This document shows, piece by piece, positions 13,076-25,017 of a stretch of 64,000 bases of DNA. The notes beneath the pieces were generated by a model. It saw only the letters and a program-made list of their open reading frames with translations. It did not search any database and was not told the DNA's origin. Numbering within the stretch: the stretch's first letter is position 1; each line of letters starts with the position of its first letter. Source of the stretch: Deroplatys truncata (lineage: Eukaryota > Arthropoda > Insecta > Mantodea > Mantidae). The stretch covers positions 501,508,190 through 501,572,189 of the forward strand of contig CM060990.1 of the NCBI GenBank assembly GCA_030765065.1, written 5' to 3'. Both the position numbers and the translations under genes were made by a program.

Positions 13076-13440
13076 AATGGCACAGATTCTGACGAAACGA
13101 ATTCACGGTCGTCTGAGGCGGTTGGGCGTTCTTCTCATGTCAACCGTCTTTTGTTTTACGATCTTCTCTTTCACGAGATATTCCGCGCGGGGTCCCAGTG
13201 GGGGAGGGACAACGACAATCTGCCCCGCAGCACCCCGCCCGAGTCCCTTGTTTGATTTACGGACCGCGTTCGTCTCAATTCCTCCTGTAGGGTCAGTTTT
13301 ACTTGTCTTGCTGGCAGGTGGCAGCAGTTTCATCCGGTACCCTGTCAAAACGCGCGGCATGCAGTCCGCGACATCGACTTGTACTTCTCCGTCATCACCC
13401 CAGTGACGTCACGGAGACTCCACTAAAAGAGATGAAATAA
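13076..13440. other. isolated GC- and CpG-rich island
   Basis: About 360 bp are clearly richer in G, C and CpG than the sequence on either side. The region contains runs such as TTCCGCGCGGGGTCCC and a perfect 8-bp CRE palindrome TGACGTCA at 13404-13411. Open frames of 85-109 codons exist on both strands but show no known motif, as expected in stop-poor GC-rich DNA. It could be a promoter/CpG island or part of an unrecognised transposon. No transcript structure can be proposed from sequence alone. Confidence 0.4.
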
Positions 13441-14583
13441 TCCATCCACATTTCCAACATTTTTTGTTGGCAGTAGGTGTTCTTGTGACACAACTCGGCA
13501 TCACGCATGCGTTTTCCTTTTTCACATTAAGAAACTTTGTATGAATAATGAATTAGAGTTCGGATAGCAGAGTGAATTTCAATTGCGAAGCAAATGTTCG
13601 AAACCTGATTCCTTCACATAGGCGTTGTTCCATGTAAGAGCGTGTAACATTTTTTTGAATACGAATTATCGTTAAGAGCATTGCAAATGCAATTTAGTAA
13701 GACAAATGGCGCTATTTAGTGCTAGTTTTTAGAACAGCGTTGCTAAAACATTTTTATTCGCATTTTAACTCTCTTTTGTCCCTTTACAATAATTTAGGTG
13801 CAGGGAATCTAAAAACATTTACATTAATTCCTTCTGTATCATTTAAGAATAATGTAGGTGTTTTTTTTCAGTAACTTAAGTGTTGTAGTTATATGAAGGT
13901 ACACATTAATGCTCCAGAATTTATTTCATTTAGACGGAGCTCTCAATAATCTGAAACTATTCTGACTTCATTAAGCTTTGTATTACAGAATCGCTGATCC
14001 ATGGGAATTTCTAGTTTCTCCACCGATTAAGTACATATCTAAGTAGAGAGATATTTCATTCGACCCTATTCGAGGTTTCACTTGAAATAAATGCCTTGAG
14101 GTTCCCTGTATCAAAAAAGAAGAAGTTTAGGACAAGGTGCATGTGTGCGTCTGTGCGCTTGTGAGTATGAACAGTGCAAAAACGAAATGTCTGATAAATA
14201 TTAAACTCTATGGGAATAACGAAGCAAAGATGTGATATGGTGTGGGAAAAGTCGTCATCCTTTATTTTCTTCTTACTTTCTTTCTTTTCTTTTTTCTAAC
14301 GGCTGTCATATGTCTAAAATCATTGGCGTAACGAATAAAGTGTATGTATATCTTGAATTTTACTACTCGCCTTTGAAGTTCTATTCATTGTTTTAATCTA
14401 TACAGCTACAAAATCTTAAGAGTTAGGCAAAATGTACTCCAATAAACGCTTAAGTGTGAATACGATGTGCATTTTATGTCAAATGACATATTCATACCAT
14501 TAGAGGTTTTTGAAATATTCGCCGTAGTTCGCGGTAAAAGCTGGAGTTGGTAGTCGTCTAGTTTCATTTAATTGAATTCGATA
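13441..14583. other. no gene recognised
   Basis: AT-rich. The stretch at about 14140-14240 (GTGCAAAAACGAAATGTCTG) resembles part of the dispersed repeat seen at 48.2 kb, suggesting a short degenerate copy. Nothing else was recognised. Confidence 0.45.
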
Positions 14584-14925
14584 CTAGAGACCGTGGCCGA
14601 GTGGTTAGTCTCAACGAGGCGGTCCGGGTTCAATCCCAGGGACCCGCATGTGGAATTTGTGGTGGACGAAGCGGCGTCTGGGCGGGTTTTCTCCGGGTTC
14701 TCCGGTTTCCCCCGCCATTCATTCAACCAACTGCTCCATCATTACTTTTCATTTCGCCATCATTTCGTTTCATCTACTTCCTTCATCCCATTCCAGGCAT
14801 CGGGCTGATCATCCATCCTGGCTATTCTGTCTGCTCCATGAGTGTCTGCTCCTCGACCCACCTGCAAGTCCTGGGGGGGGGTGTAAGTCCTACATAAGAT
14901 GACGATAAACAGAGAATGAATGAAT
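14584..14925 (+). repeat. tRNA-derived SINE
   Basis: The best-preserved tRNA-like head in the window: A-box GTGGCCGAGTGGTTAGTC and B-box GGGTTCAATCCC with tRNA-like spacing, resembling a Leu/Ser-type tRNA. The body holds GGGTTTTCTCCGGGTTCTCC and CCCGCCATTCATTCAACC, typical of insect tRNA SINE bodies, and the tail is T/A-rich near 14925. A real tRNA gene is rejected because the 3' acceptor strand is absent. Long forward frames through it are not genes. Confidence 0.8.
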
Positions 14926-15437
14926 TGATACTAGAGAAATGCCATTTACCTAAAATATAAAACATATCAAACATTTGAGTTCAGATAAACACACAAAGTC
15001 AGGTCATTTAGTTCATTAGTTATGATTACACAAAGGGATGTATTTCGATCTCTTGATTACGTTGAATTCAGAGAACAGAAATTCTGTTGGATAATCAATA
15101 GTATGCTTCAGATATATTTAATTATCCTACTTTGTAATAACTTTAAAATCATAATGGCAGTGGTAATCAGACAGCCCCATTCTATAACATGACATTGAAG
15201 AACTGAAATGGAGCATATTTGAGAATGAATGATTGATTTTTCTTAATGACGAAAGTGGATTTGTGGTTATTATGCACCTGTGATTTGTTTCCCACTTTTT
15301 CGCATGTAGCTCTGCCCAAATTGCCACATTTGTACCCATTTTCAGACAAAAGTTGACCGTAATTACCTCAAAATGAGTAGAATCAACTCGTACAATACAT
15401 AAATGGTACGTAATACGTAAATAACTCTTACCATTAT

Positions 15438-15468
<31 letters not shown>

Positions 15469-15605
15469 TCAATTGTCAGCATGCCCAATTACTGTGGTAA
15501 TATTACGTGCATCACATAACCTATTCACATTGTATACGTACACAATATTACATAATTTTGTACATTTCACATAATTTTGCATATATTAGTAACTTGCATT
15601 TATTT
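14926..15605. other. no gene recognised
   Basis: AT-rich. Holds an impure (TTA)n microsatellite at about 15440-15468. No coding region or mobile element was recognised. Confidence 0.45.
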
Positions 15606-15795
15606 TTAGTTTAAAGTTCCCTTTTTAACCAGTTAATGATTACAGTGTTTTTACTGTTTACTTTACAATTATTACCGCAATTGCACTTACAACACACACA
15701 CAAACACCCAAGACCATGGCGGACTCGAACCCGTGACCCTCAGCTTGGCGGAGCGCCGAAGCTATTACGCTCCAGCGACCAAGTTGTTCACTTGT
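15606..15795 (-). repeat. tRNA-derived SINE with (CA)n tract, second copy
   Basis: On the minus strand a tRNA-like head (A-box-like TGGTCGCTGGAGCGTAATAG, B-box ACGGGTTCGAGTCC) is followed by CATGGTC, a (TG)n run and CAATTGCGGTAATAATTG. The order and much of the sequence match the copy at 4640-4770, and this copy keeps the full head. It abuts the 3' end of the LINE fragment to its right, so one was probably inserted next to or into the other. Confidence 0.72.
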
Positions 15796-15834
15796 CGTTT
15801 AGACCTTATCGTATATTATTGTTCTTATATATTT

Positions 15835-16790
15835 CTTAAAATGTCTTAAATATTTTTTGTATAAAATCTTTCTGTGGTGCTGGCCATCTTCCTCCATCTT
15901 TGCGGATTTCTTCCTTCAACGTGTTTCTTGCGTGCTGCATTTCACAATCGTACAAGAGATGGTCCACGGTCTGCATTGCTTTCCGACATGGGCAGGTTGA
16001 GTCGTTTATGATTCCTATTCGACGGAGATGTGATTTGTGTTTGCCATGTCCAGTTACTATTACAGAAAACGCTGGTGTTATGTTACATTTAAGTTCTGAT
16101 CTGTCTCTAACGTCTTCTTGCAGGTGACTCCTTTAGCTGCGTTGTTCCACTCGTTCTACCATTTATTAGTTCCTTCTTCTTTTGACTGGGTGATAACTGA
16201 GGATTTAAGTTTCTTTATATACTGAATGGTTCTACTGGTTCCTGTCGCAGCTTCCTTCGCCAATTTTCATTGCCGTGTTTCCGACATGGGCTTTTATCCA
16301 GCGAAAGTGTATACTATCCAGCTTTTTTCTCGCAGTTTTCCCATTCTATGTCATATTTCGGATATTATGTATCCCTGCTTAAAGGTGTTTTTGAGTAGGT
16401 CGAGAGTAACTTGATTATCTGTGCAAACTGCAATTTTATTAGTCTATTTTCAGAGCTGATATGGTAAATGGATGGTATGGCTTCTAGGGCTTTAAGAATT
16501 CCAATCTACTCAACCTGATCATTTGAGCAGTAGTTAGACAGTTTGGCCTTTAGTGTGTGCAATATTTGTCCGTTGTTTACGATGACTGCAGCAGCCCCTA
16601 CCATATCTTGGAATTTACTGCCATCGGTAATATATCTATTTTGTAGTTATTTGATTCTTCAACCTCGTCCACAGTGATTGTTTCCGCGGATGTGGCCACT
16701 CCTCTTTACTCAGTGGTGCATAAATGTCTGTGTGGCCACCGGCGAGACTGTGTATTGCTCTGTGTATCTGACCTGTTTCATGAATACTGC
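15835..16790 (-). pseudogene. LINE 3' fragment: RNase H and zinc knuckle
   Basis: This is the C-terminal end of a non-LTR retrotransposon ORF2 of the group that carries RNase H (I/R1-like), read right to left. Near 16610 there is an RNase H start, TDGSKFQDMVGAA. About 60 residues on, a conserved SNDQVE is followed by a stop and then GILKALEAI. A later CTDNQ (about 16415) matches the third acidic motif. Near 16000 a zinc-knuckle-like CPCRKAMQTVDHLLYDCE (C-x-C, H-x4-C) occurs before the end. Sequence at 16690-16790 (EEWPHPRKQSLW) is the linker preceding RNase H. Several stops and frameshifts break it, and no reverse transcriptase remains. It is a 5'-truncated dead copy. Confidence 0.8.
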
Positions 16791-16935
16791 TTTTATTATT
16801 ATTGTTATTATTATTACTTTTAGGTATGTATGCATATTATCTGATATTTTTATTTCTGAACAACTTAAAATTATAAAGAAATGCATAAAAACTATAATAA
16901 ATATAAAAGCATCCATAGAAAAAAATACGTTTATA

Positions 16936-17583
16936 CAGGGTGGACCATTTAAGTTGAGACTGTACAATATCTCCAAAACTAAGCATTGTAGAAAGAAATG
17001 CCTTTAATAAAAGTTGCTTGATATTATGGGGGACAGTAAATGCCATTAGTCGTGTTTATTTGAAGGACGTTGTGATGACCATTTTAGGGTCAATTTAATT
17101 TTTTTAGCTGGGAACCTGCCTTTTTTATGTTGTTCTCTCACTCCTCATGAAAAACTAAACAACATTTGTATAAATCACTTTGCAATTGTTCTTACACCAA
17201 CGTAAATAGCGACGAAAATTCTGAATGGCTGTGTAGGAAGCGCACAATGAACGGTTGGCCCATCCATGGATGGTCATTTGAGGGTCAAGTTACGTTTCGT
17301 AATTGAGAACTATATTTTTATTTTGTTTCCTTATTCCTCATCACAAAATAAACAGCTATTTATAAACCATTTTCTAAAGAGAGAACAACATAGAAAATTT
17401 AGGTTCCCATTTTAAAAAATTAAATTGATCCTAAAATGACCATCATAACGTCCTCCAAACAAAACACGACTAATGGCATTTACTTTCCCCCATAATACCA
17501 AGTAACTTTTATTAAAGACATTTCTTTCCACAACGCTTAGTTTTGGAGATATTGTATGGTCTCAACTTAAATGGCCCATCCTG
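16936..17583. mobile_element. palindromic MITE, Tc1/mariner-like (TA duplication)
   Basis: This 648-bp element begins CAGGGTGGACCATTTAAGTT. Its last bases are the reverse complement, with two mismatches in the first 20. The inverted similarity continues for roughly 180 bp at each end, leaving a short centre. It is flanked by TATA on both sides, consistent with a TA target duplication. No coding capacity is left; open frames crossing the ends are shadows. It is a non-autonomous element of Tc1/mariner type, inferred from the terminal sequence and target site. Confidence 0.85.
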
Positions 17584-18164
17584 TATATATTATATGAACT
17601 TCTAATCATCTTTTAAAATGCTTCCCTGTTTGGATTTTATAACCGATGGTAGTTTGAACAGATCGAAAGGTATTGAACAGATATGCCAGAATAACATAAA
17701 AAAGTAGGATGTGCTACTTTAACCTAACTTTTTCTAATCGCTTTTCCACAAACTAATCTTACAAAACTTTATTCTTCTGTATAATTCTTGTTAGTCGAAA
17801 TAAAACTTCATTACACATTTAGTCTAAACATTCCCTGTAGGTGTAACTGGGATACAACTGGGGACTAAGCTTGGCTAAAGCTATAGTCAGTTTTTTTCAA
17901 AAGCGGATTACTATATGTCGGCTCTGAATTTCCATGCTCGATGCATGAGAAAGAACGATTAGCGGCTTACCACTTAATAAAGGGAGGGAGGAAGGGAGAT
18001 AGAGGAAACCGAATCGACGTCAAGATGATTAAAATCTGTCGCTATATGCTGACCATTAAGTTCCATACTCTTTCCATGACATCGCCAGAAACAACTGAAA
18101 AGGGACAGCATTTTAAAAAATGAAGAAGGTATTGAAAAATTCAAATCAATACTAACGGGTATCT
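17584..18164. other. no gene recognised
   Basis: AT-rich flank of the MITE. No gene or repeat was recognised before the dispersed repeat at 18165. Confidence 0.45.
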
Positions 18165-18400
18165 AGGAAATGGCTGATGCCACAAAAAGATTATTCTAAA
18201 AGTTTGTGTCTTAAAGAGCTCTGCATTTTTTTATATTAAGTTCTTGTCTGTTAACGTTTACTAGTAAATCAAAGTTATACAAAATTCCTTTCAAATGAAG
18301 AGCGATTCACAGGCTTTTCCCAGAAAATTCAAGATATGCATTTTGTTTAGTCTGCAAATACCTTAAATATAGCTTTAATAAAATAAAGCAATTTTTGAGA
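18165..18400 (+). repeat. dispersed repeat of unknown class, copy 1
   Basis: This segment (GGCTGATGCCACAAAAAG, then TGTTAACGTTTACTAG, then CTGCAAATACCTTAA) aligns over about 230 bp with the minus strand of 48400-48635, with many small differences. Partial relatives occur at 28.2 kb and 14.1 kb. It has no coding frame and no tRNA-like head, so it may be a LINE 3' region, a Helitron or a degraded MITE. Confidence 0.6.
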
Positions 18401-18481
18401 AGAAATAAAAAAAATTGGAATAATGTTCCGTATAAAGGATAGTTTGGGATGGAGGATGCAACCGAACATTCCTGTCGGTAA

Positions 18482-18703
18482 TTAATTAAATAACAATATG
18501 CATTCATATCGGTGATTGGTTAAGTAATAATATGCATTCATATCAGTGATTGGTTAAGTAATAATATGCATTCATATCAGTGATTGGTTAAGTAATAATA
18601 TGCATTCATATCAGTGATTGGTTAAGTAATAATATGCATTTATATGGTAATTAATTAAGTAATAATATGCATTCATTTCAGTGATTGGTTAAGTAATAAT
18701 ATG
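18482..18703. repeat. 34-bp tandem array interrupted by element 1
   Basis: About six copies of a 34-bp unit built from AAGTAATAATATGCATTC and ATATCAGTGATTGGTT. Copies are nearly identical in the middle of the array and divergent at its left edge. The array stops exactly at the first base of element 1. The same unit resumes immediately after element 1 at 27079 (TATATGCATTCACGTCAGTA), so element 1 sits inside the array. Confidence 0.9.
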
Positions 18704-19056
18704 AGTAGCATATATAGAGGGAAGCTGGGCCACTTTTTTGCGTTTATATGGGAAAGGATAGGGAAAACGAGGGTATATGCTAGGTTGAGAGACCCTTCAA
18801 GGAGGAAAAATGCGTTTATATGGGGAATATAGGGAATACGAGGATCGATGCTAGGCTAGATAGAGGTTGAAGAAGTGAGGATGCGCTTTATATGGGAGAG
18901 GCGGGGGAATACGTGGAGAAGTTCTAGACTAGACAGAGTTTGAGAAGTGGAATATGGATTATATGGGAAAGATAGGGAAAACGTGAGCAGATGTTAGGAT
19001 AGACAGATGTTGAAGGAGGGGGGGATACTCTTTATACAGGAGAGATAGGGAATACG
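18704..19056 (+). repeat. element 1 left terminal inverted repeat
   Basis: 353 bp, matching the reverse complement of 26726-27078 with only a handful of differences by eye. It is itself made of about 4.5 units of the 73-80-bp array that continues inward on this side (unit core GCGTTTATATGGG, then ATAGGGAAAACGAGG). Confidence 0.9.
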
Positions 19057-20330
19057 AGGAGAGGTACTAGGCTATTCAGGGTTTGAAGGGTAGAGTATGG
19101 CTTTTTATATGAAGAGACGAGGAAAACGAGGGTATATGCTAGGTTGAGAGAACCTTCAAAAAGGAAAGATGCGTTTATATGCGAGAGATAGGGAAAACGA
19201 GGAGAGTTCCGAGGTAGAGCAGGGATTCCAGGAGGGAGGGATATGCTTTATACGACAGAGATAGGGCATACGATGGGAGGTGCTAGTGTAGACAGAGGTT
19301 AAGGATTAGGGTATAAGTTTATATGAGGAATATATGGAAAACGGGGACAGATGGTATTATAGACAGAAACTGGGCCACTTTTGCGTTTATATGGGAAAGG
19401 ATAGGGAAAACGAGGGTAGATGCGACGGTTCAAGGAGGAAAATGCGTTTATATGGGAGAGATAGGAAATACCAGGGCTGACGCTAGGCTAGTCAGATGCT
19501 AAAGGAGGGAGGGATACGCTTATACGAGAGAGATAGGGGATACAAGGAAAGATGCTATACTAAACAGGACTTGAAGGGTAAAATATGACGTTTTATATGG
19601 ACGAGATAGCAAACCAAGGAGAGGTATTAGGCTAGGAGGTTTGAATGATAGAGTAGGCGTTTATATGCGAGAGATAGGGAAAACGAGGATCGATGCTAGG
19701 CCCGACAGGGCTGAAGTGGAGGAATGCGCCTTATATGAGAGAGGTAGGGGAATATGAGGAGAAGTGCTAGGCTTGACGGGGTTTAAGGTGTGGAGTATGA
19801 CTTTTATGGGAAAGATAGGAAAAACGCGAACAGATAATAGGCTAGACAGATGCTGAAGGAGAGGAATATAGGCTTATACGGGAGAGATAGGGAATACGAG
19901 AGAAGTGCTAGACTAGACAGATGCTGAAGGAGGAGGGGATACGATTTATACGAAAGAGATAGGGAATTTCGAGGGAGGTACTAGACCATACAGGACTTGA
20001 AGGGTAGACGTTTTATATGGGAGAGCTAGCAGACCGAGGGGAGATATTAGACAGGAAGGTTTGAATGACAAAAGTATGCGTTTATATGGAGAGACGAGGA
20101 AAACGAAGGTAGGTGCTAGGTTGAGAGAATCTTCAAGGAGGAAAATGCACTTATATGAGAGCGGTAGGGAATAGGAGGAGAGGTGCTAGTCTAGATAGGG
20201 GTTGAGGAGTAGAGTATGCGTTTATATGAAAAAAATATGGAAAACGGGAGAGATACAACGATAGACAGGGGTTGAAGAAGGTGGAGGAATGTAGATTTAT
20301 ACGGTAATATAGAGAGTAATTAGATTATAA
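19057..20330 (+). repeat. degenerate 73-80-bp array, element 1 left
   Basis: Roughly 15-17 further units of the motif GCGTTTATATGGGAGAGATA, then GGGAATACGAGGAG, then GCTAGGCTAGACAG and TTGAAG. They are clearly homologous to the units composing the terminal repeat but diverged from one another. The array is present only on the left, making the element asymmetric. No coding frame persists. Confidence 0.85.
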
Positions 20331-20489
20331 AACATTTCTCATCCAACGTTACAACACTTTTATATACTTTTCTAAACCTTACAAACTTTTTATATGTTAA
20401 ACAGTAGTGCGCGAGACGGAGACGGACAAACTGTATATCGGTTTACAGTGAAGTATACGTCCTAACGTATTCCCACCTTGTATGCTCTG

Positions 20490-20790
20490 GATCTTCTCAT
20501 TGTCTATTCATTCCTATCATCATCTAACATAACCACGTAACAAGACGTAACCAACAAACGTAACCACGTAACAAGACGTAACGCAACGTAACATAACAGC
20601 ATGACAAGACGTTACACTACGTAACATAAGCACGTAACCACGTGTCAAGACGTCACACTACGTAACATAAGCACGTATCCACGTAACATCACGTGACATC
20701 TCGTAACCAGAAACGCCACATGACGTAACAACACCTAGCAACTATGTAACCACCTAACAAAACGTAAGAACAACACGTAACCAGCCCATT
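20490..20790. repeat. ACGTAAC-rich short-motif array
   Basis: About 20 closely spaced copies of ACGTAAC or a one-base variant (CACGTAAC, GACGTAAC, TACGTAAC), many of them forming CACGTAACCACGTAACAAG-like doublets. ACGT is palindromic, so each copy is half of a potential symmetric site. The array lies between the 73-bp array and the 3' end of the polymerase gene. It has no coding frame. A role as a binding or replication region is inference only. Confidence 0.75.
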
Positions 20791-21019
20791 GCTAAGGCAA
20801 TCTAAACTAATCTATCCTTCATAACTTAGAAAATAAGTACGAGGGCCTAGCCTAGATTATCCTGACCAATCCCAAACGTTCCTCTCATCATCTATTCTAC
20901 TCAGCCATCGTCTAACCTAATCTGGCTAACCAGAGATGACCTCGAATTTCTTTTAGTGAATGTTTTATTCAGGTTTTATTCTTCGAGAGTTTTAATTGAA
21001 AAGTTTATGTCAACATACC

Positions 21020-21025
21020 TTTATT
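21020..21025 (-). terminator. polyadenylation signal of the PolB gene
   Basis: AATAAA on the minus strand about 210 nt after the polymerase stop codon at 21233. A second AATAAA lies near 20965. Either could serve; the choice is inferred from position. Confidence 0.4.
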
Positions 21026-21232
21026 TTAGTTCGTTGTAGGTGTCTCTCCCCTTTTTATCTAGGCTTGAGACTAGAATAAGGATTGCTCCTAATGGCAGGG
21101 TTACCACCTTCCCCTTCCATCTTGTTCTTTCTTCATCAGTTGTCAGCAAGTTGCATACACAGTACACGGATAACCTTCATTTTTTAAGATTGTAGACTCA
21201 CGAGAAAATCTTCCTCTTCGACTTACATTCTT

Positions 21233-24200
21233 TTAAACGCTGTTTGTAATGCTGTAATGTCCATACGCATATGTCGTTATTCCATCTTCAGCAATAACTC
21301 TTTTATCATCAAACGGAGTCAATGTGATTTTATTCACTTGCACTGTGGCAAGAGCATGCTCCCGGGACAGGATCAGATTCATGGGTGTTCTGATGATTTC
21401 TCCGGTTTTAAGACAATCAGTATAACTCTCAAATGTAATGTGCTGATTAATAGCACTACGTTTAATGCCTTTAATCTTTTTTATCATTGAGCCATTGATA
21501 TCTAGTGCATACGTCTTAGGTCGTAGTCCGACAAAGCGCTGGATGATTTTACCATTAGCCTCATCTTTAAATTTTCCCAAAACCTTCTTGTTTAGAGCTG
21601 AATAGCATATATGGTTGACAGGGTAATCAGATGTATCTAGGTGTTCGAGAAAACGTAGCTTGTCCTGGTACACATCTTCAGTCATCACACGATGAATGAA
21701 CGAATCAGTATCCACATACATGAGCTTCAGGTTTTCAGATCCATAAAATGTAGCAACACGTCATAATGATAGTGGTACATTAATATCTTGGAGATATCCA
21801 ACACACTCATACCGATGTATATAGGCTTGTTGAATACGATCTGACGAGAGGTCATATGTACAGAGGCTAGATTAGCAGCATATATTGTTCGATCGATAAA
21901 CGTAGGCTTGGCAATTAACTTTTCCAGAGTCTTCTCATTTGTCACCAGTCGTATATCCATACGGTTAGGAAGGTTTTCCATTGTTTTTCCAAACATAGCG
22001 TTGTTAAACAGTTTGTAGAGGTCCTTCTCAAAATCATTTGCAGCTTGTTGTCGTAGTCTGTTGTTAAATTCCACATACGGTTTTAACCACTGTAACTGGA
22101 GGAATTGTAACACACGATGAATTTTTGTTAACCGTAGTCCATAATTAAGTGCTTGCTTCAAAGCCATGTAATGTACTATTTACTTCTTTCGATGTCCAAG
22201 ATGAGGTATCAGTTTCTTTGTACTCGAGTCCTTAGGCTTCATACACTCAGGCAGGAATTGTAAATCATTATGCAGATCGTGAAGTTCTGCAGGATACTCG
22301 AATTCGACTTCTAATATATATATCCATGAGGATCATCTTCTTGTAGTCTTTCTAAGTCGATTTTTTCAGGTGATATCCACTGAAATCCACCATAAGGGAG
22401 GGCGTGACACATGGCCCACCCATATTGATTATTAGCGTCCTCATACGTAATGAATTGGCTTGGTCTCGACGGATCATACTTCTCCATGTAGGCGTTGTTT
22501 GCTTCAGCATAACGGTGGGAGACTTGACATAAACCTCCTCTTATACCGGATTCCACCATAAGCAAATGGTCATAATCTTGTAACAATTCCAGCTGAATTC
22601 CTGTATACAGCAACATGGCGTCCCATGTAAGTCCTGGAGAGGTAAAATAATGAGCAGGGTCGACTTTATGTGTTTTGAGGGTTTGGTCTCTAAATGTCTC
22701 AAAGACATCAGCTAGAAGAAGTACATCAGATATTAAGTAGAGGTCGCTGTACTCCCCCGGATTTCTTGCATTAAACAGCTCCCATACATTTCTAGCGTGA
22801 TCGTAGTCAGCATCACTAATTTCTTCTTCATTCAATTTATTGTAGAAGTAGTTCTTAGGAGGCAGGCAGGTTTCTTTCAAGACGTCCCATGAAGTGACGT
22901 AATCATAGGGTAAAACACCCTTACGTGTCATCAACTTCATCTTGTCTTCTCCGAAGTGTTTCAGTGTTTCAGGGTACGATGTTAGATGCTTCACCAGCTT
23001 ATCCAAGCTTGTACTGAGAAACCGAAAACTATCTACAAACCGAAGCGTTATATCTCCTACTTACTTGGAAAATGATATATAGCTTTCTTCAAAGCTAGGA
23101 ATTACTTCCACCCGCTCACTTGTACATCCCAGCTCCTTAACCATGAAGTGGGAGTCATACCCACTGAGGTTGTGCATGAAGACTGGAATATATTTAGGTG
23201 TTTTGCAGGATCAATTACATTCATTATGTGGGGAAGGGACGATATTCACCACTGATGTGATCATGGTCGCGTACTTTATAGTTCTCTTCAGTGAAGCTTT
23301 TTCCACACAAGTAGCATACTATAGAGGCGTTGAAATCCATCTGCTGTTGATCTGCAAGTTTCAGGGGCATGACAGATTTGTATATATTAATCTCCTTTGC
23401 AAGGAATGACAGGTACTCCATAAACTTCTGAGCAGCATCAACACCACGATATACATAGGGATGCTTAGGAAGACCAGTTTCCAGATGTTCAACGTTGGTT
23501 GATGGTTTAACGTAAACGCAGAAACTCATGGGAACATGCTGCTGATAAGGGGATATATATGAACTTTCAGGATTGGGTACGCATGTATGACATGGAGCGA
23601 GAGTGCTTTCAAAGTCTGCGTAGATGACGTAAGGTAGTTTCAACATCCTTTCAAAAATTTTAAATTGTGCAATTGATTTCTCCTTTGTAGGACATAACTA
23701 CCCTAGCAACACCATGCTGATTACAGATGGTGGCATGTTCTTGTAGTTTTTTCAGTCCACTTTGTCCATATCGATCGTCAAAATGTGTAAAACAACGCTT
23801 ACAGGTATAAACACGTTGCTTACATATGGTTTTCTGATGTCGAATAAGTTTTACAAAATTCTTTATATAAACGTAGTGATGTCTCTCACTATTGTCACTC
23901 AATAGTAGGAGGTCACGGTGGTCTGGTAGTTCAGTCTCAGCGACCTTTATCGGATACACATCATGCTTCTCATCCAGGCCGAAGACGTTGATAAACATCC
24001 TGTTAAGCTTCTCAAATTTAGGTATTTTAGAAAGTGGCGTAGGGTAGGAAACACAGCTGAAGTCGTATTTATTTTGAAGTTTCTTGTATTTGCTCACCCG
24101 TTGAGGCTTGACGCTGACAAATTTGGCTAATACAGAATGCACAAAGCATAGCTCATCAGTTAAATTCTGGATGTTAATGCAGGCTTTTCTTGCTTCAACA

Positions 24201-24912
24201 GATGATGGTAGGGGTATGTAGCTACTTCCTCGTAACGGATTGTACTTGTTAATACGAAGACGAATTCCTTCTACAGCAAGCAGAGCCCAGTTGCTACCCT
24301 TAAGTTGTGATTCCTCCATTTCAGTAACCAACTTCTTCATTTTCGTTTCCAGCATAGAGTCCAGATCCGTTTCTAGGAAAACAGCTTGATTCCGTGTTTT
24401 AAATGTTTTGTCGCAGGTTTCTCCGATACTGTTAACAAATCTACACTCAGCTAACAGATTAATTTTCACACTTTTGTGAATACAAAGCTCTTTATGTACA
24501 ACCTGGATTATCCGCTGTTTCGCCTCATGCAGGTACATATTCAGGCCCTTAGCTGATTCACAACGTATAAAATACGATTTCAAGCGTCCATTGAATGACG
24601 TTTCATATTCTTTCATGTCACAGCCATCCATTATAGAAAATAACTCATGCTTAGTCGGTTCTAATCTACGTTTCTTCTCAGGTCTGTTTATTTCACACGT
24701 ATCTTCGTGTCGGCGACCCTTATAACTGTCTTTGAAGGCTACATCACAATATTTACATTTGAAGAGCTTTTTACAACGTAGCTCATTTCGTCTTTTATCA
24801 TATCCACGGAGTAACTTCTTACAGCATTTACCACAAGAATATCCTGAGGCACTAGGAATGATATCCTTATATGAGGACTTATTCTTTTTTCTTCTTGATA
24901 TAATAACGTATT
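21233..24912 (-). pseudogene. protein-primed family B DNA polymerase (broken)
   Basis: This is the replicative polymerase of a Polinton/adinto/bidna-type element, read right to left. Before the first ATG (24631) the same frame is open back to 24912 and encodes two CxxC zinc-finger-like motifs (CGKCC, CKYC with H and C downstream). The exonuclease domain has Exo I YADFES (about 23610), a zinc-binding CYLCGK plus RDHDH block (about 23280), Exo II GYDSH (about 23155) and Exo III YLISDVLLLAD (about 22715). The polymerase core has motif A DANNQYGW (about 22430), motif B NNAMFGKTMEN (about 21990) and motif C YVDTDS (about 21710). All catalytic acidic residues are kept. Frameshifts lie near 23655, 23228, 22318 (in a TA run) and 21735, and in-frame TAA codons at 23061-23063 and about 22180. 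The intact order and C-terminus with at least six breaks mean a full-length but dead gene of about 1150-1200 codons. Confidence 0.92.
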
Positions 24913-25017
24913 AAGCTTTCTTCAAGGAAATGTACGCCTCTTTACCTCGATAACACTTTAGAAGCTCGATTATTTTCGGAGAGAACAGTGTTGTTGGCAC
25001 CTCAGAGTTATTTAGCA

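Noticed and set aside
14584-14660. Functional tRNA gene
   Set aside because: A and B boxes are present, but the 3' acceptor strand and terminator are missing and a SINE body follows. The same applies to the heads at 2.2, 10.1, 15.7, 28.4, 29.7, 31.8 and 63.2 kb.
18482-18703. CRISPR-like array
   Set aside because: The 34-bp units are contiguous with no spacers, in eukaryotic DNA; it is a minisatellite.
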